From Rhizophagus clarus (Eukaryota; Glomeromycota; Glomeromycetes; Glomerales; Glomeraceae): DNA of 64,000 nt. How positions within the stretch are numbered: the stretch's first letter is position 1; each line of letters begins with the position of its first letter. Where the stretch lies: the NCBI GenBank assembly GCA_015698045.1, contig BLAL01000283.1, forward strand, positions 124,001-188,000. The letters are read 5' to 3'. The notes under the pieces are model-generated. The model was not told the DNA's origin and searched no databases. It saw only the letters and a list, made by a program, of their open reading frames with translations. The translations under genes and the position numbers were made by a program. Below, in pieces: positions 51,223-62,504 of this stretch.

Positions 51223-54001
51223 ATGACCTATAAATGTTCATATTGTTCATGTACTTTTTCGTCAACTTATGCATTAAAACAACATATTTCAGACAAGCAT
51301 CAATATATTGACGAAGATGAAGAAGTAACCTTTCAATCAAACATGCCACACGAAGAACCTGATCTCTGGGATGATGATGATAAAAAAGTATCAAAAGTGC
51401 CATATCATGAAGAATCCGGTCTCTGGGATGATGATCTTTCAATGAAAGATGACGAATCTGAATCGAAAATAACATTAGAACAACCCGTAGAATCTCATGA
51501 AAATTTACAAATTTCTGAAGAGTCGGATGAGGAAAGTGGGGAATTTGATGACAACGATGAGTCAGATGAGGAAAGTGGTGAATTTGATGACGACGATAAT
51601 GAGGATAATGAAGTTGACTTAACATACTCGTTATCTATCGATGCTGAAGATTTTTGTGGGACCACACTAGATGATGCAATAAAAGACAAAATACATCCAC
51701 CTAACACTAAATGGCTGAACGACATTTATCGTGAATTCATGAAAATTGTTATGGAATATCAATTATCTAATTCTTGCGGTGATAGGATAATTAAGTTAAT
51801 CAATAAAAGCAGACAAGAGGCCGAAAAAAACCCATTACCAATAAATACTAAGGAAGGTCGTAGATTTCTTGATGTTAACGAATTTCCTTATATGAAATTC
51901 AAAAAAGTCCTTATCACGAAATTCCAGGATAAAGATTATTCTTTTTATTATCAACCGATAATTCATGGAATTAAAGTTCTGCTTCTTCAATCCGAAATGA
52001 ATGAAGAATTTGTTTTTAAGTATAAAAATCACAATACATTGATTAAGACCTATGGTGAACAATTCGAAAGTAATTAGTGATATATCACGGAAAATAAAAT
52101 TCCTGTCGATAATAAATTATTATCGATAATAATCTACACTGATCCCACAACTTGTGATTATCTGGGCAAAACTTCTGAACATCCTATATATATTTTACTT
52201 GGAAATATACCAAATTGGCAGCGAAATAAACCTAACACTAAAGTACTTGTTGGTTATTTGCCAAAATTGAAAGCAAAAGATAATACTACAAGGAATTCTG
52301 AGTCTTTCCGAAGATTACAGAGACTCATTTTTCAGAGATGTATCTGAATGTTATTATCGCCGATAATGAATCAAAATGACATGTATTTAGTTGTTCAAAA
52401 TAAAATACATCTATTTACACCAAAATTATCAGTTATCCTTGCTGATATGGCGGAAGCAGGAGCATTTACCGCAACATATCTTCCATCAACTTCTAAATGA
52501 CCATGTTATTATTGCTTGATAAATAATGAAGATCTTAATAATATGGCATTATCTCATATTGATTTACGAACTTCAGAAAAGATGAAATTAGCTATTAGTG
52601 AGAATCAAGCAAGTGAATTTTCGATTCATAAGAAGTTTAATTATTTTTGGGATTTTGACGATTTTAATATTTATGAGGCGACTGCTCCAAATCGTATGCA
52701 TTTACTCGACCTTGGAGTAACAAAGTATCTCATAGAATTTACTCGTGAATTGTTACACTGAAAGGTCAGCAATAGAGCAGCAAAAGATATGGACCACAGA
52801 TTGTGCGCAATCCCACGATATCCAGGCTTAATAATATTAAAAAACGGATTGGAAAATATATCTAAATTTACTGCCAATGATTATCATAATATAATGAAAG
52901 TGATTATTTTCGTTATAGATAATTTATACGATGATTATAAAAAAGGTGGAATACCATGTAAGAGACTATGCAACATTTTTCATAAATATTTGGTAATGTA
53001 TATGAAGTTGCGTCAGGAGTCATTTACGGATACTGAGTTAACAGAATTAGAGGTAAATATCGATTATTAATTCTAAACCAAATCTTTAATTAGTATTTAA
53101 TTTCAGTTTTTTAAAAATTTATTACTACTATTACTAGACGTTAATAACTGAATTCTGTCAAGAATTTGTAACGATATTTGTCGAATATTCTCCAAGTTGC
53201 TGTAAAATACCTAAACTTCACGTGCTTCATTATCATGTAATTCCGTCAATTCGACTTTATGGTTCGATGAATGGGATGTCAACAGAAACATATGAAACTT
53301 TGCATAAGAAGAGCGTTAAAACTCTATATCGAATGACAAATAAAAGAAATTATGTTCCACAAATGTTAACTACGGTAATGTTATATGATCTGTTTTGTCA
53401 TAATCTATTTTAATCGATTAATTTAAATTTGATACGATAGGTGCGACGTCAATATTTAGCCTTGAAACAAAAAAAATCTACGATAAGGAGATCTAGTGGA
53501 TTTCGAAATCTTTTATGGGAGTTCAAATTTACTGAAATTGAAACAACAGTTTCTAAAATAAAACAAGACACCGATATCCATCATCTGTATAAAGAAGGGT
53601 TTGATAACCTTCATGCAGGTTTTGAAGAGTTTTTGACGGAAAATGAGTTAGAATATGATTATGAATCTGGGCATTTTAAAATATATTCTAGTGTAGCTGT
53701 TGAATCAACTGATATTATCCGAACAGCAGGAACCTTTTATGGTAATGAATGGTTCAGTGATGTAGTAGTCTCTTCCGAAGAAACTGCGTGATATGGAAAG
53801 GTATGATATGCTTAAAATTTTTTATTAAGATTTCTGTCATGATGACATGTTATTAACTGAATTAAATTTAGGCACTTTTATTATTGGAATTTTCTGCAAA
53901 AGGTTTAAAAGAGCCAGTAAATCTTGCTTTGTTACGATGGTATGAAGAAGTACAAGAAAAAGAGATCATATACGACTGTCTAAGATTATAGCTAACTGAT
54001 C
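51223..54001 (+). pseudogene. Plavaka-like transposase with N-terminal C2H2 finger, inactivated
   Basis: Starts at the ATG at 51223. A C2H2 finger comes first (YKCSYCSCTF..ALKQHISDKH), then an acidic region (DEESGEFDDND twice), then the transposase core: IIYTDPTTCDYLGKTSEHPIYI (first Asp; ~52130), VILADMAEAGAF, CYYCLINNEDL, NRMHLLDLGVTKYLIEFT (~52690), DYHNIMKVIIFVIDNLY, HYHVIPSIRLYGSMNGMSTETYE and a C-terminal part to ~54000. It is broken by a TAG (52075-52077), TGAs near 52335, 52498 and 52760, a frame change in 52330-52400 and a TGA at 53789. Introns at ~53055 and ~53380 are GT-AG. Confidence 0.78.
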
Positions 54002-54198
54002 AATATACATGTGTTTACTTAGATTCGGTTGATATGTCAGTTCACATTATATCAAGAAATAACTGTGAAAATGAATATTTTGTTAATACATATATTTTTT
54101 AAGGTGTAAAATAAAATTAGATTAATATTCTTAGTATTCATTTGTATATGAGTGCGTTTTATGATTTATTAATGAAACAATAAATAATGGATTTAACT

Positions 54199-54668
54199 TG
54201 ATTATTTTTGATAATTGTCAATATCGCAAATCATCGTTGAGATTATTTCGATAATTGTCAATATCGCAAATTATCAGTGCGATTATTTTTGATAACTATC
54301 AATATCGCAAATTATCAGTGCGATTATTTTTGATAACTGTCAATATCGCAAATTATCAGTGCGATTATTTTTGATAACTGTTGACATCGCAAATTATCAG
54401 TGCGATTATTTTCGATAATTGTCAATATCGCAAATCATCGTTGAGATTATTTTCGATAATTGTTAATATCACAAATCATCATTGAGATTATTTTCGATAA
54501 TTGTCAATATCGCAAATTATCAGTGCGATTATTTTTGATAACTGTTGACATCGCAAATTATCAGTGCGATTATTTTCAATAATTGCCAACATCGCAAATC
54601 ATCGTTGAGATTATTTTCGATAATTGTCAATATCGCAAATTATCAGTACGATTATTTTCGAAAAAGTT
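54199..54668 (+). repeat. 41-bp satellite (about 11 copies) at the right end of the Plavaka-like element
   Basis: Unit: GATTATTTTTGATAACTGTC followed by AATATCGCAAATTATCAGTGC, repeated from 54199 to 54668 with two alternating variants (ending TCAGTGC or TCGTTGA). The rich GATAA/TTATC content resembles the left subterminal repeats. Probably transposase-binding sites expanded by slippage or unequal exchange. Confidence 0.9.
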
Positions 54669-54806
54669 AAATATCGTTGTATAATTGTGAGATAATTATC
54701 GAATATTATTATATTATGTTGACCATTGATTTATAAATACGATATTTATCAATAAAGTGATAATTATCGATGTATATCTTCTGAAAAAATTTCCTGATGT
54801 AAGCCT

Positions 54807-54964
54807 AATACGATATGTGAAAAATACCCTATTACCTAGTATGAATTCCTATATATATTCCTCATACTAGTCCTCATACCAGTTGCCCATATTGTCACCT
54901 GCTCGTACCAAATACTTATATCCCAAATAGCATACAAATATACCTGAAAAAAAAATCGTAATTA
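54807..54964 (+). repeat. Polinton-2 left TIR, inner part
   Basis: TCCTCATACTAGTCCTCATACCAG and the closing AAAAAAAATCGTAATTAA correspond to the last ~110 bp of the Polinton-1 left TIR. It continues the outer part at 47498-47876 across the Plavaka insertion. Confidence 0.75.
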
Positions 54965-55276
54965 ACCCTCTTTCGTTGCATCCCTTAAATACCTCTTAAT
55001 ATAAGTCTGAACATTCTCATTAGCATCCAAAATCTTAAAACCAAGTTTCTTAGCCTTCTTATTCATAGCCATCTTCTTTCTCTTTCTCTTAGCATCTAGA
55101 ATTTCTCTTTTACTATGTGTTTTAACCTCCCAATTTTCACCAGTAAGAGTATTTTTATGCGTCCCACAAATAATACAATCACCATGAATTTGATATCGAC
55201 CTTTATCAGTCATATCCTGAACTTCTGAAGATGTTTCTGTCTTCTTTTTACACTTTGCACAATATATCTCTATCAT
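54962..55276 (-). CDS. DUF5679-like zinc protein of Polinton-2
   Basis: 104 aa, open, from the ATG at 55276. Same Cys pairs as the copy at 3519 (IYCAKCKKKTE, IICGTHK); differences are mainly conservative. One of the genes in this element that has not acquired a stop, though with its neighbours broken it is unlikely to serve an active element. Confidence 0.75.
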   Translation of the reverse strand: MIEIYCAKCKKKTETSSEVQDMTDKGRYQIHGDCIICGTHKNTLTGENWEVKTHSKREILDAKRKRKKMAMNKKAKKLGFKILDANENVQTYIKRYLRDATKEG

Positions 55277-55492
55277 GACCACAAATTTGAATTCTAGAAG
55301 TAAATCTTTAATTTTAAACAATATGACTCCTTTAGAGAGGTATTACAAATTTTATAACCTATCAGTGGTACCAGCACATCTTCTTAAAGATCAAGAGCAT
55401 TATAACATCTATTGAAAACCTCTTAAAGAAAAAAGATCTAAACGTCCAAAAGAATTGTCTGGAAAGAAAATGCTACTCAGCAGTCTGATTTA

Positions 55493-56813
55493 CAGTTCAC
55501 GACATAAATATCCAGAATTTTATCACGATATGTAAACATATAATAAATTTTAATTTTTTTACTTCAAATTTATTACATTAATAGTTTAAAATATGCAGAT
55601 AAACATATGTCAAAAATCAATAATTTATTGTGTAACCATTTTTTTCTATGACCATGTTAATCTGATCTGACATACTATCTGCTAAATTAAAGAAAACATT
55701 TTGATCGATGTTATCCCATTCCTGTTGAATTATGCCCTGAAAATCATCTCCACTAAGCGATTTTTTTTTCATAATCCAATTATTGACCATTTTTTCTACA
55801 TTCCCTTTGAGAATCGCCCATAGATTCTTGATAGGATTCAGGTTAGGTGAATTAGCCGGCCAATCAATAACCGGAATATCGTTAATCACAAAAAATTGTT
55901 GAGTAAGCTTTGCAGTGTGTGTAGGTGCATTATCTTGCTGAAATTTCCATCCATAACCAGTATGATAAGCATTAGAAAGTAATTGAAATTGAAGAATTTC
56001 ACGGTATTTAGCAGAGTTCATTTTTCCTGTAAAAAGTGTAACTCCAATTGGTCCTTGACGGGAAAATGCACCCCAAACATGCACTTTGTATGGATGTTTT
56101 ACCATAGGATGTGATGGATGTAAATTGCCAGCTTTGTAACGCACAATTTGAGTATTATGGAATGTCTGAAACGTACTTTCATCTGAAAAAATCATGTGAG
56201 ACCAGTCATCGTGGTTGTGGTTTAAGGCCCATTGAAGACGAGCTTCAACATGACTTGCCTTAAGAAAAGGAACAGGTCGTGGCTTACAAACAATATAATT
56301 AAGTTTATTTTTAAGCGTACGTTAGACAGTCCGGGTTGATACATTAAGATTTGGATATAAATTATTCAGCTTTGTGGTCATTAGAGCTGAAGTTGTAGCA
56401 TTATCATTTTTAAGAAGACGACCAAGATATCGACGTTTTGTGGGAGAAAGAATAAGAGGACGGCCAGGAATGGGTAAGTGCTTAACACTTCCTGTTTTTT
56501 TTAAACGGTTGACAATATCATATACTGTAGACTTGGGAAAACCAGTTATTTTAATTATTTCAGAAGGTTTTCGTATGTTATTATCCCATAGTTCCTTTAC
56601 GGTTAACCGTTGTATTTCTAATTCCGAAGTGGGCGCCATGAATTTGTTTTACCTCTGATAAACAATCAGATGAGAATTTTTGTGTTTATATTTATATTTA
56701 AAAGGGGCTGGTAAATTTCCATTTTAGTTATTATTTTGATTGCACATGACCAGGTGTGACAGCACTCCTTTATGCATAAAAACAAAAATTCTGGATATTT
56801 ATGTCGTGAACTG
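55493..56813 (-). mobile_element. Tc1/mariner element inserted in the Polinton-2 integrase
   Basis: 1321 bp with ends CAGTTCACGACATAAATATC on both sides (at least 28 bp identical, inverted). TA is duplicated (55491-55492 and 56814-56815). Polinton-1 shows the empty site, with a single TA at the same codon. It carries one transposase gene on minus with an internal stop. Confidence 0.93.
55617..56639 (-). pseudogene. Tc1-like transposase with one stop and altered catalytic site
   Basis: About 340 codons from the ATG at 56639. N-terminal paired-like HTH (RLTVKELWDNNIRKPSEIIK, then GFPKSTVYDIVNRLKK, then GRPLILSPTKRRYL). A single TAA at 56322-56324 interrupts it; the frame continues without shift. 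DDE region: HMIFSDESTF (Asp1), KFQQDNAPTHTA (Asp2), then WPANSPNLNPIKNLW, where the third acid, normally the Glu of ENLW, is Lys. Both the stop and the Lys would inactivate the enzyme. It must have been mobilised before these changes or by another copy. Confidence 0.9.
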
Positions 56814-57837
56814 TAGGAAAAATGCCTATAGACCCCAAGGGATACCATTATTTTCTCGTAGTAGTAGAAATATCCAGAAGATGAGTAGATGCTGAGCCTA
56901 TCAAAAATAAGACAGCTAATAGCGTATTAAAAGCATTTATTAAAATATATGGACGTGGTCGTATCCAACCTCCTACTCATAGACTAGAAACTGATTCTGG
57001 TTCAGAATTTACTAACTCACAAATACGTGATTTTTTCCTTAATAGCATTGGAGTTATGATGAGATTTGGCAAACCTGGACGTCACAAACAGCAATCATTT
57101 GCAGAACGAGCAATTCAGGCTATACAAGAACCACTTCTTAAAAGGATGACAGCACAGGAACTAAAAACTGGTGAAACATCAGTAGAATGGTCTGAAGATT
57201 TCCATGATATAGTAAGATTAGTAGATGAAAAGTGGCAAAGTGATCCACCTAAAATCCCAGAAGGTCCACCTAAAATAGACAAAAATACAGAATTACTATT
57301 AGAGGGAACACAAGTTCGAACTAAACTTCTTGAACTTATATCAGTACTTGGAAAAAAATTACATGGTAAGTTCAGAATAGGAGACATTAAATGGGATCCA
57401 AAAGTTCGTATAATTAAAAAGCTTATCCTTTCTACATATTTACTTGATGGACCATATGGTAGGTTGGGAGTATCTAGATGTGCATATACTAGAAAAGAAC
57501 TGCAAGTCATTCCTATCAACGAAAAGCCTCCACCTGATTTGGTCATAAGGGGACAGCCAGAAAGATATGTACCTGAGAAAATTCTCAAGCACCGCACTAG
57601 AAAGGGTCAACTCCAATACTTAGTCAAATGGGAGCGCTATCCTGAAGATGAATCTACATGGGAGTCAGCTGAGAGATTACAAGAAGACGTCCCAAATCTA
57701 GTACATATTTATAATGATACAAAATAGATTATATTTTTTTTTCAAAAAATCCTAAAATTGTATTAAAGATAAGGGTATAATAAAGTAAATCATATAATAA
57801 ATATTCGAAATTAAACATATCCATTATATACTAAAAA

Positions 57838-58416
57838 ATGTATACTGACATTACTACATTCTTAGATGTATCCCCAAAATGGGTAAAAAATTGGCTAAAT
57901 ACTTCAACCAGCCACATTGTTAATACTTCATTCGAGAGAACAGATATATTTCAGATACATGAAATTGCTTGTAACATCATGTATTATCTTGATCAGCTTG
58001 CCGAAGAAGACTACTGGAAAGCTGTAGAAGATTGTGAGAATAGTAAGGAAGAATTAAATCATGCTTATAATAAATATTCAGGTACGAATAAAACTCTTAA
58101 AGATTCTCTATACAAAAAATGTATGGATTTAGCTGATAAAAAAGAAAAAGCCTTTGCGTATCAAGTAGAAATAGAAAAAATTTTATTACAAGGTGGATTT
58201 GCATATAAGAAAGATGGAAGAGAAAAGAATCGTATACTTGATAATATTCGAATGCTAGCTAATGGATTAGACCCTTATGAAATCCCAACATGGTTTGAAG
58301 AACCAATTTGGCAACCAGATTACTGGGGAGATGAAGATCCAGACGATCCTGCAAACTGGCAATCAGAGTACTCAGAGGATCCAAGTGATTGTGATGAAGA
58401 TCCAGATTACCCTTAG
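57838..58416 (+). CDS. unknown acidic protein of Polinton-2, 192 aa
   Basis: Open homologue of the 204-aa protein at 5089. The helical part is diverged (FQIHEIACNIMYYLDQLAEEDYWKAVEDC) and the acidic Trp/Asp tail (WQPDYWGDEDPDDPANWQ) is nearly unchanged. It ends slightly earlier because of a TAG. The promoter-like ATATACTAAAAAATG is kept. Confidence 0.7.
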   Translation: MYTDITTFLDVSPKWVKNWLNTSTSHIVNTSFERTDIFQIHEIACNIMYYLDQLAEEDYWKAVEDCENSKEELNHAYNKYSGTNKTLKDSLYKKCMDLADKKEKAFAYQVEIEKILLQGGFAYKKDGREKNRILDNIRMLANGLDPYEIPTWFEEPIWQPDYWGDEDPDDPANWQSEYSEDPSDCDEDPDYP

Positions 58417-58448
58417 AATATGTTAAATGGATCTAATTTTATATTTTT

Positions 58449-59117
58449 TTATGTTCGATTTGCATCTGGAATTATGGGAATAAAATAGTCTTTATTATTG
58501 CAAGTAAGAGCGATATGCTTTCTAGATTCATGAATATCATAATTATACCTTTTAAGACATGTTCGGCTTAAACCAATTTCTCTATGCTTATATCCTTTCA
58601 GAACTACAAGATCTTCTTTAATAATACATCCTGGTAAAAGCTCTATCGATACATTTTTTACTATACCAAGTGTTTCACTTGGCTCTGACGCACCAGTAAT
58701 GCTATGCTTTATAGATTTATCAGCTTTTAGTTTTAGTTCTGGAACTGCTTCTTCTTGGATCCAAGAGACATTAGCACAGGAATCTGCTAAACACTGAATA
58801 TCTACCCCATTTACAATTCCATTTATAGCCAAAAGATCTTTAGTATTTTCTAATCGAGCAACATCAATATCCATAGCCATTGGACCTAAATATTTCTTTT
58901 GTACTTCTGGTTGTTCTTGAGAAGCGCTTTCATAATTTTCTAATATTTTATAGATGATCTCCTGAATAATCTTTCTGATATCAGCAAGCTTTAGGAGATT
59001 TATAAACTCCGTTTTAGTAAAGTTTGTTGGTAGAATTTTCACCATGCCAGTCAATTTAGATGTCAATTTAGATGTCGATTTAGATGTCGATTTAGATGCA
59101 GAACTAGGGTTTGACAT
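58449..59117 (-). CDS. retropepsin-like protease of Polinton-2
   Basis: 222 aa from the ATG at 59117, which Polinton-1 lacks. Upstream the frame stays open to the A9 run at 59149-59157 in the -1 frame of Gag. A short Ser/Lys/Thr repeat (SKSTSKSTSKLTSKLT) precedes the conserved region. The active-site segment is QCLADSCANVSWI, again with Cys after Asp-Ser. A GG-rich segment present in Polinton-1 is shortened. The frame is intact although the Gag gene next to it is broken. Confidence 0.75.
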   Translation of the reverse strand: MSNPSSASKSTSKSTSKLTSKLTGMVKILPTNFTKTEFINLLKLADIRKIIQEIIYKILENYESASQEQPEVQKKYLGPMAMDIDVARLENTKDLLAINGIVNGVDIQCLADSCANVSWIQEEAVPELKLKADKSIKHSITGASEPSETLGIVKNVSIELLPGCIIKEDLVVLKGYKHREIGLSRTCLKRYNYDIHESRKHIALTCNNKDYFIPIIPDANRT

Positions 59118-59144
59118 CTTACCTTTATTTGAAACTATCTTTTT

Positions 59145-60572
59145 TTTTGGATAAGCATAATCTCTCCATTCTCACCTTGAACAAGTTCTATAGGTACACC
59201 TCGAATAGCATTGGAAGTATCCATAGGATCATCATGATCATCTAAGGAAAGTTCACGCATTGCCTATTTAACTCTGCATCTTCACGTCTTTCTCTAGCTT
59301 TTGTGATTCTTTTAGCAATCTTATCAGCTAATCTTTGTGCTAATGTATTTCTAGGAGGAGATTCACCTGATGCATAATCAAATAGCTGTTGTAAATACCT
59401 ATTATCAACCTCATCTTCATTAGGCGGATTAAAAGCTTCATCAGGAATATCATCCCAATCATCATGATATCGAGGTTCAGGCTTAGGTCTATAACAGGCT
59501 TTACATCTTGAGCCTTAAGACTTTTCTGTAATTGACAAATTTGGGATTGAAAAGTTTCAGCCTATTGTTGCAATAAACGACTCATCTCTCCTTAGGTAAC
59601 TGCATGATGTTGGACTGGTTTTAATATAACTGGCTCCTGACTAACTGGTGGCAATTGCTCTGGAATAATTTGTCTATCCCTCTGATACTGTATATTTTCT
59701 CGTCTTTCTCTACCAAGACGTAATTCAGCCTTTCTTTTTTCAACTCATTCAAGAAGACCTACCAATTCCTCTATATCCTGTTCAGCACCAATCCTTTTAG
59801 CCTTAATAGCACAATCATTATTCAGACCTCTTAGAAACTGATTAACTAAAACATCATTACCATAGCCTAATAACTCAGCACTTCGACTAACTTTATCATA
59901 GAAATCTCAAACAGGCATGTTTTCTTGAAAAAGATTGCCAAACCTTAACTGACGTCTGGCATTCTGTTGTGTAAGAAATTTATTGCGCATTTTAATAAAA
60001 ACATGACAGGGAAAAGCTGGGATTACATATGCATAACCGACACCTGCTCCACCGGCAATTGCAATACCAGCTCCAGCTGCACCACCAACAACATTGTGGT
60101 TAAGAGGGTCATTAGTAAACTCCATACCAGTCTGATTTAGCCAAATATCTCTATTCACTTCTATGGCATAATCAGGCCAGACATTAATAACTAGAACATT
60201 AGCACCTACACCACCAGGTACCATAATATTTCTTGCACCAGAAGGGTTAACCCATGTATTTACTAGACAATTAGCAGCATTACCAGCCAAAGCCTTAAAT
60301 GCCACCTCATCACCATGTGCAAGATGAAGAAGAATATTTCTAAGCTTAACTCTCTTTCCTAAAATATTACTATCATACCATCTGGCAGCTGGACCAGTTA
60401 AGCAAGCACGAAGTATACCCATAGCTTTCTCCCAACCCGCTGGATTACCAGCAACAGCCGATGGATCAATTCCAATACTATGAATATAGCCCTTATATAA
60501 CTCAAAGAATTTCTCAAGATCATCATCATCATTTCCAGCAAAAACTGGCATTCCTATTGCAACAGTAGCCAT
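59145..60572 (-). pseudogene. Gag-like gene of Polinton-2, broken
   Basis: Starts like its homologue (MATVAIGMPVFAGNDDDDLE). The first 221 codons are open. Stops follow at 59907 (CGA to TGA), 59745 (CGA to TGA), 59592 (CAA to TAA) and 59562 (CAG to TAG), plus single-base deletions near 59489 and 59265. The Gly/Ala-rich insertion differs in length from Polinton-1. The 3' end with the A9 run and TAG is unchanged. Confidence 0.9.
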
Positions 60573-61204
60573 ATTACTTGTGGATTATCCGGATGAGGAT
60601 TGTTAACTATAGGTCCTGCTTGTCTAATTCGAAACCACTGCGCTTGAATTCTAAGAGCAGCCAATTGTGCTTGCATTCTATCACGAATTCGTCCCAAGTT
60701 TCTAGATGTAAGTCATTCTATTGCAAGTTGGTGTGTTAATCTATTATTTCTTTGTTGCAAAGTATCCCTAATTCTTCTTTGCCGTACTTGCTGATCTTGT
60801 AATTGATTAGCTTGATCACGATTTGCATTTACCAGATGATTTCTCTCATTTTGCAATCCGTTTCTCTCATTTTGACATGCAATAAGACGTTGTCTAATAC
60901 CATGAATCTCACGTTCTCTAGCATTAGTCACTTCTTGCAAATACTTTAATAAGCCAGTTGCAGTATCAAGCTCTTTCCTAGTTTGTCTTGTTCTTTCTTC
61001 AACCTGTATACCATGAGCTATAATCAATCCAATAATATGCTTAATCTCGTGATTAATATTTATAAGATTTGGTGTAACAGTCATTTGGCCATTTACCAGC
61101 AGGGCATCTGCATCATTCTTAAGTGCATTAATTATCTGATTAATATCCATTGCTACTAAATGTGCTGAAGGGGGCCCTGTAGGATCAGTGGGAACATATG
61201 CCAT
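60554..61204 (-). pseudogene. coiled-coil gene of Polinton-2, one stop
   Basis: Starts MAYVPTDPTGPP at 61204. Nearly identical to the Polinton-1 protein up to a TGA at 60713-60715 that replaces a CGA. The frame beyond is open and overlaps the Gag ATG by 19 nt, as in Polinton-1. Confidence 0.88.
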
Positions 61205-61244
61205 TTTGAATATACTATATACTATATACTACTAATTGCTTAAA

Positions 61245-62504
61245 ATGGGCTTATATGTGTATAATTTGGATGAATATAGTAGTGATACTAGGCAAGGAAA
61301 TGAATATGCTCCAATATGGCCCTTTCGTCTTGCTATAGCTGGTAGCTCAGATTCTGGAAAAACTACTATGCTTATTAATTTACTAATGGGAGACGCAAAA
61401 GCCAAAGAGGATGGAACTCGATATATTCTTTGTAATGAAATAGTCCTTATTGGTAGATATTTAGACGAATCTAAATGGCAAATAGTAAAGGATTTCTTTG
61501 ATGATGATGAGAGTGTAACATTCGAAGCAATCTCATATCACCAAATGCCAGATGTAGAAGACTTTGATCCCAAAATTGCTACTGTAGTTATATTTGAGGA
61601 TTTAATGGATGCCCCTAAAAATATCCAAGAAAAAATAACTGGCTATTTTACTCATGGACAATATAGAAATATTTCAGCTATTTATGTAGCCCAAAGATTC
61701 TATGCTATCCCAAAAGCAATTTGAGAAAATGTAAATTATATTTCTCTACATGGTGGACATGGCAGTTTAAGTAATACAAAGCGTATCATTAGACAATATA
61801 CTAATGAATCAGATTTTCTTGCTCCAATAATTGACGAACTAACTTTAAGTAGAGAATTTATAGTATTTGACTTAAGACGTCCTAAAACTGATCTCCTATC
61901 AATTAGAGTTCGATGGGTTACTAGCCTTAGAACTATTATGGAATCATCCAATAATAATTCTAGAATGATCACGTGTTCATCTAAGATTGATCTAAGATCA
62001 TCCAAGAATGATTCTAGAACGATCACAGATTCATCTAAGATCGATCTAAGATCATCCAAGAATGATTCTAGTCGATTTACTTCTTATGGACAGAAGGCAA
62101 TAGCTGAAGCTAAAAAAAATAATTTGTTAGAAGAGTTTGCCCAGAACTTTCCTTCTCCTAAGGAACGTAAACTTTACTTGAAACAAGATGCCTTATCGAA
62201 GGCAAAAAATTCAGATATTTGGGCTAAATATGTTTTTAGAGAAGCTTATGGAATAAATGATCGTACTCTTGGAGATGAGTATAAGAAATTCCTATCTCAA
62301 GTTAAGAATGTATATGTTACTAGAGATAACTCCCCAGTATCAGTATTACCTTTTGATCGATATAGAGAACTTTTGAATGAACGTCCTCTAAGTGATAAAA
62401 AAATAATAGAAGGCATCGAAGTACTTCTAAAACTATTCAATGATGGCTTAATGAAGAAGCCTATCTTACAGGTAGGAATCAATAGTCTATTCCATTCTTT
62501 CTAA
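61245..62504 (+). pseudogene. packaging ATPase of Polinton-2, one stop
   Basis: Starts at the ATG at 61245. Walker A (GSSDSGKT) and Walker B (VVIFED) are intact. A TGA at 61722-61724 replaces the CGA of IRENVNYI. The remaining frame is open to 62504, including an ATPase linker one repeat unit longer than in Polinton-1 and the conserved C-terminal domain. Confidence 0.9.

Larger units (their letters stand above)
47877..54802. mobile_element. CACTA-superfamily (Plavaka-like) DNA transposon, degenerate
   Basis: 6926 bp. The left end is CACTACATCAGGAAATTTTT, and the right end (reverse complement) shares TACATCAGGAAATTTTTT and then a related GATATA-rich stretch. GCCT flanks both sides (47873-47876 and 54803-54806), enclosing a 3-4-bp duplication. 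It carries a degraded transposase on plus, a second multi-exon gene on minus, and subterminal repeats at both ends. The CACTA start and the C2H2-plus-DDE transposase fit the Plavaka group of fungi. Confidence 0.82.
55323..57727 (+). pseudogene. chromodomain integrase of Polinton-2, disrupted
   Basis: The ATG at 55323 corresponds to 3880. A TGA at 55413-55415 replaces the CGA of Polinton-1 (Arg31), there is a small deletion near 55453, then the Tc1/mariner insertion at 55493-56813. After it a TGA at 56882-56884 again replaces a CGA. From ~56885 the frame is open through the second Asp (ETDSGSEF), the Glu (SFAERAIQ) and the chromodomain (LQYLVKWERYPEDESTWE). Cannot give a working enzyme. Confidence 0.92.

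Noticed and set aside
54199-54668. CRISPR-like periodic repeats
   Set aside because: Directly adjoining 41-bp satellite units without spacers.
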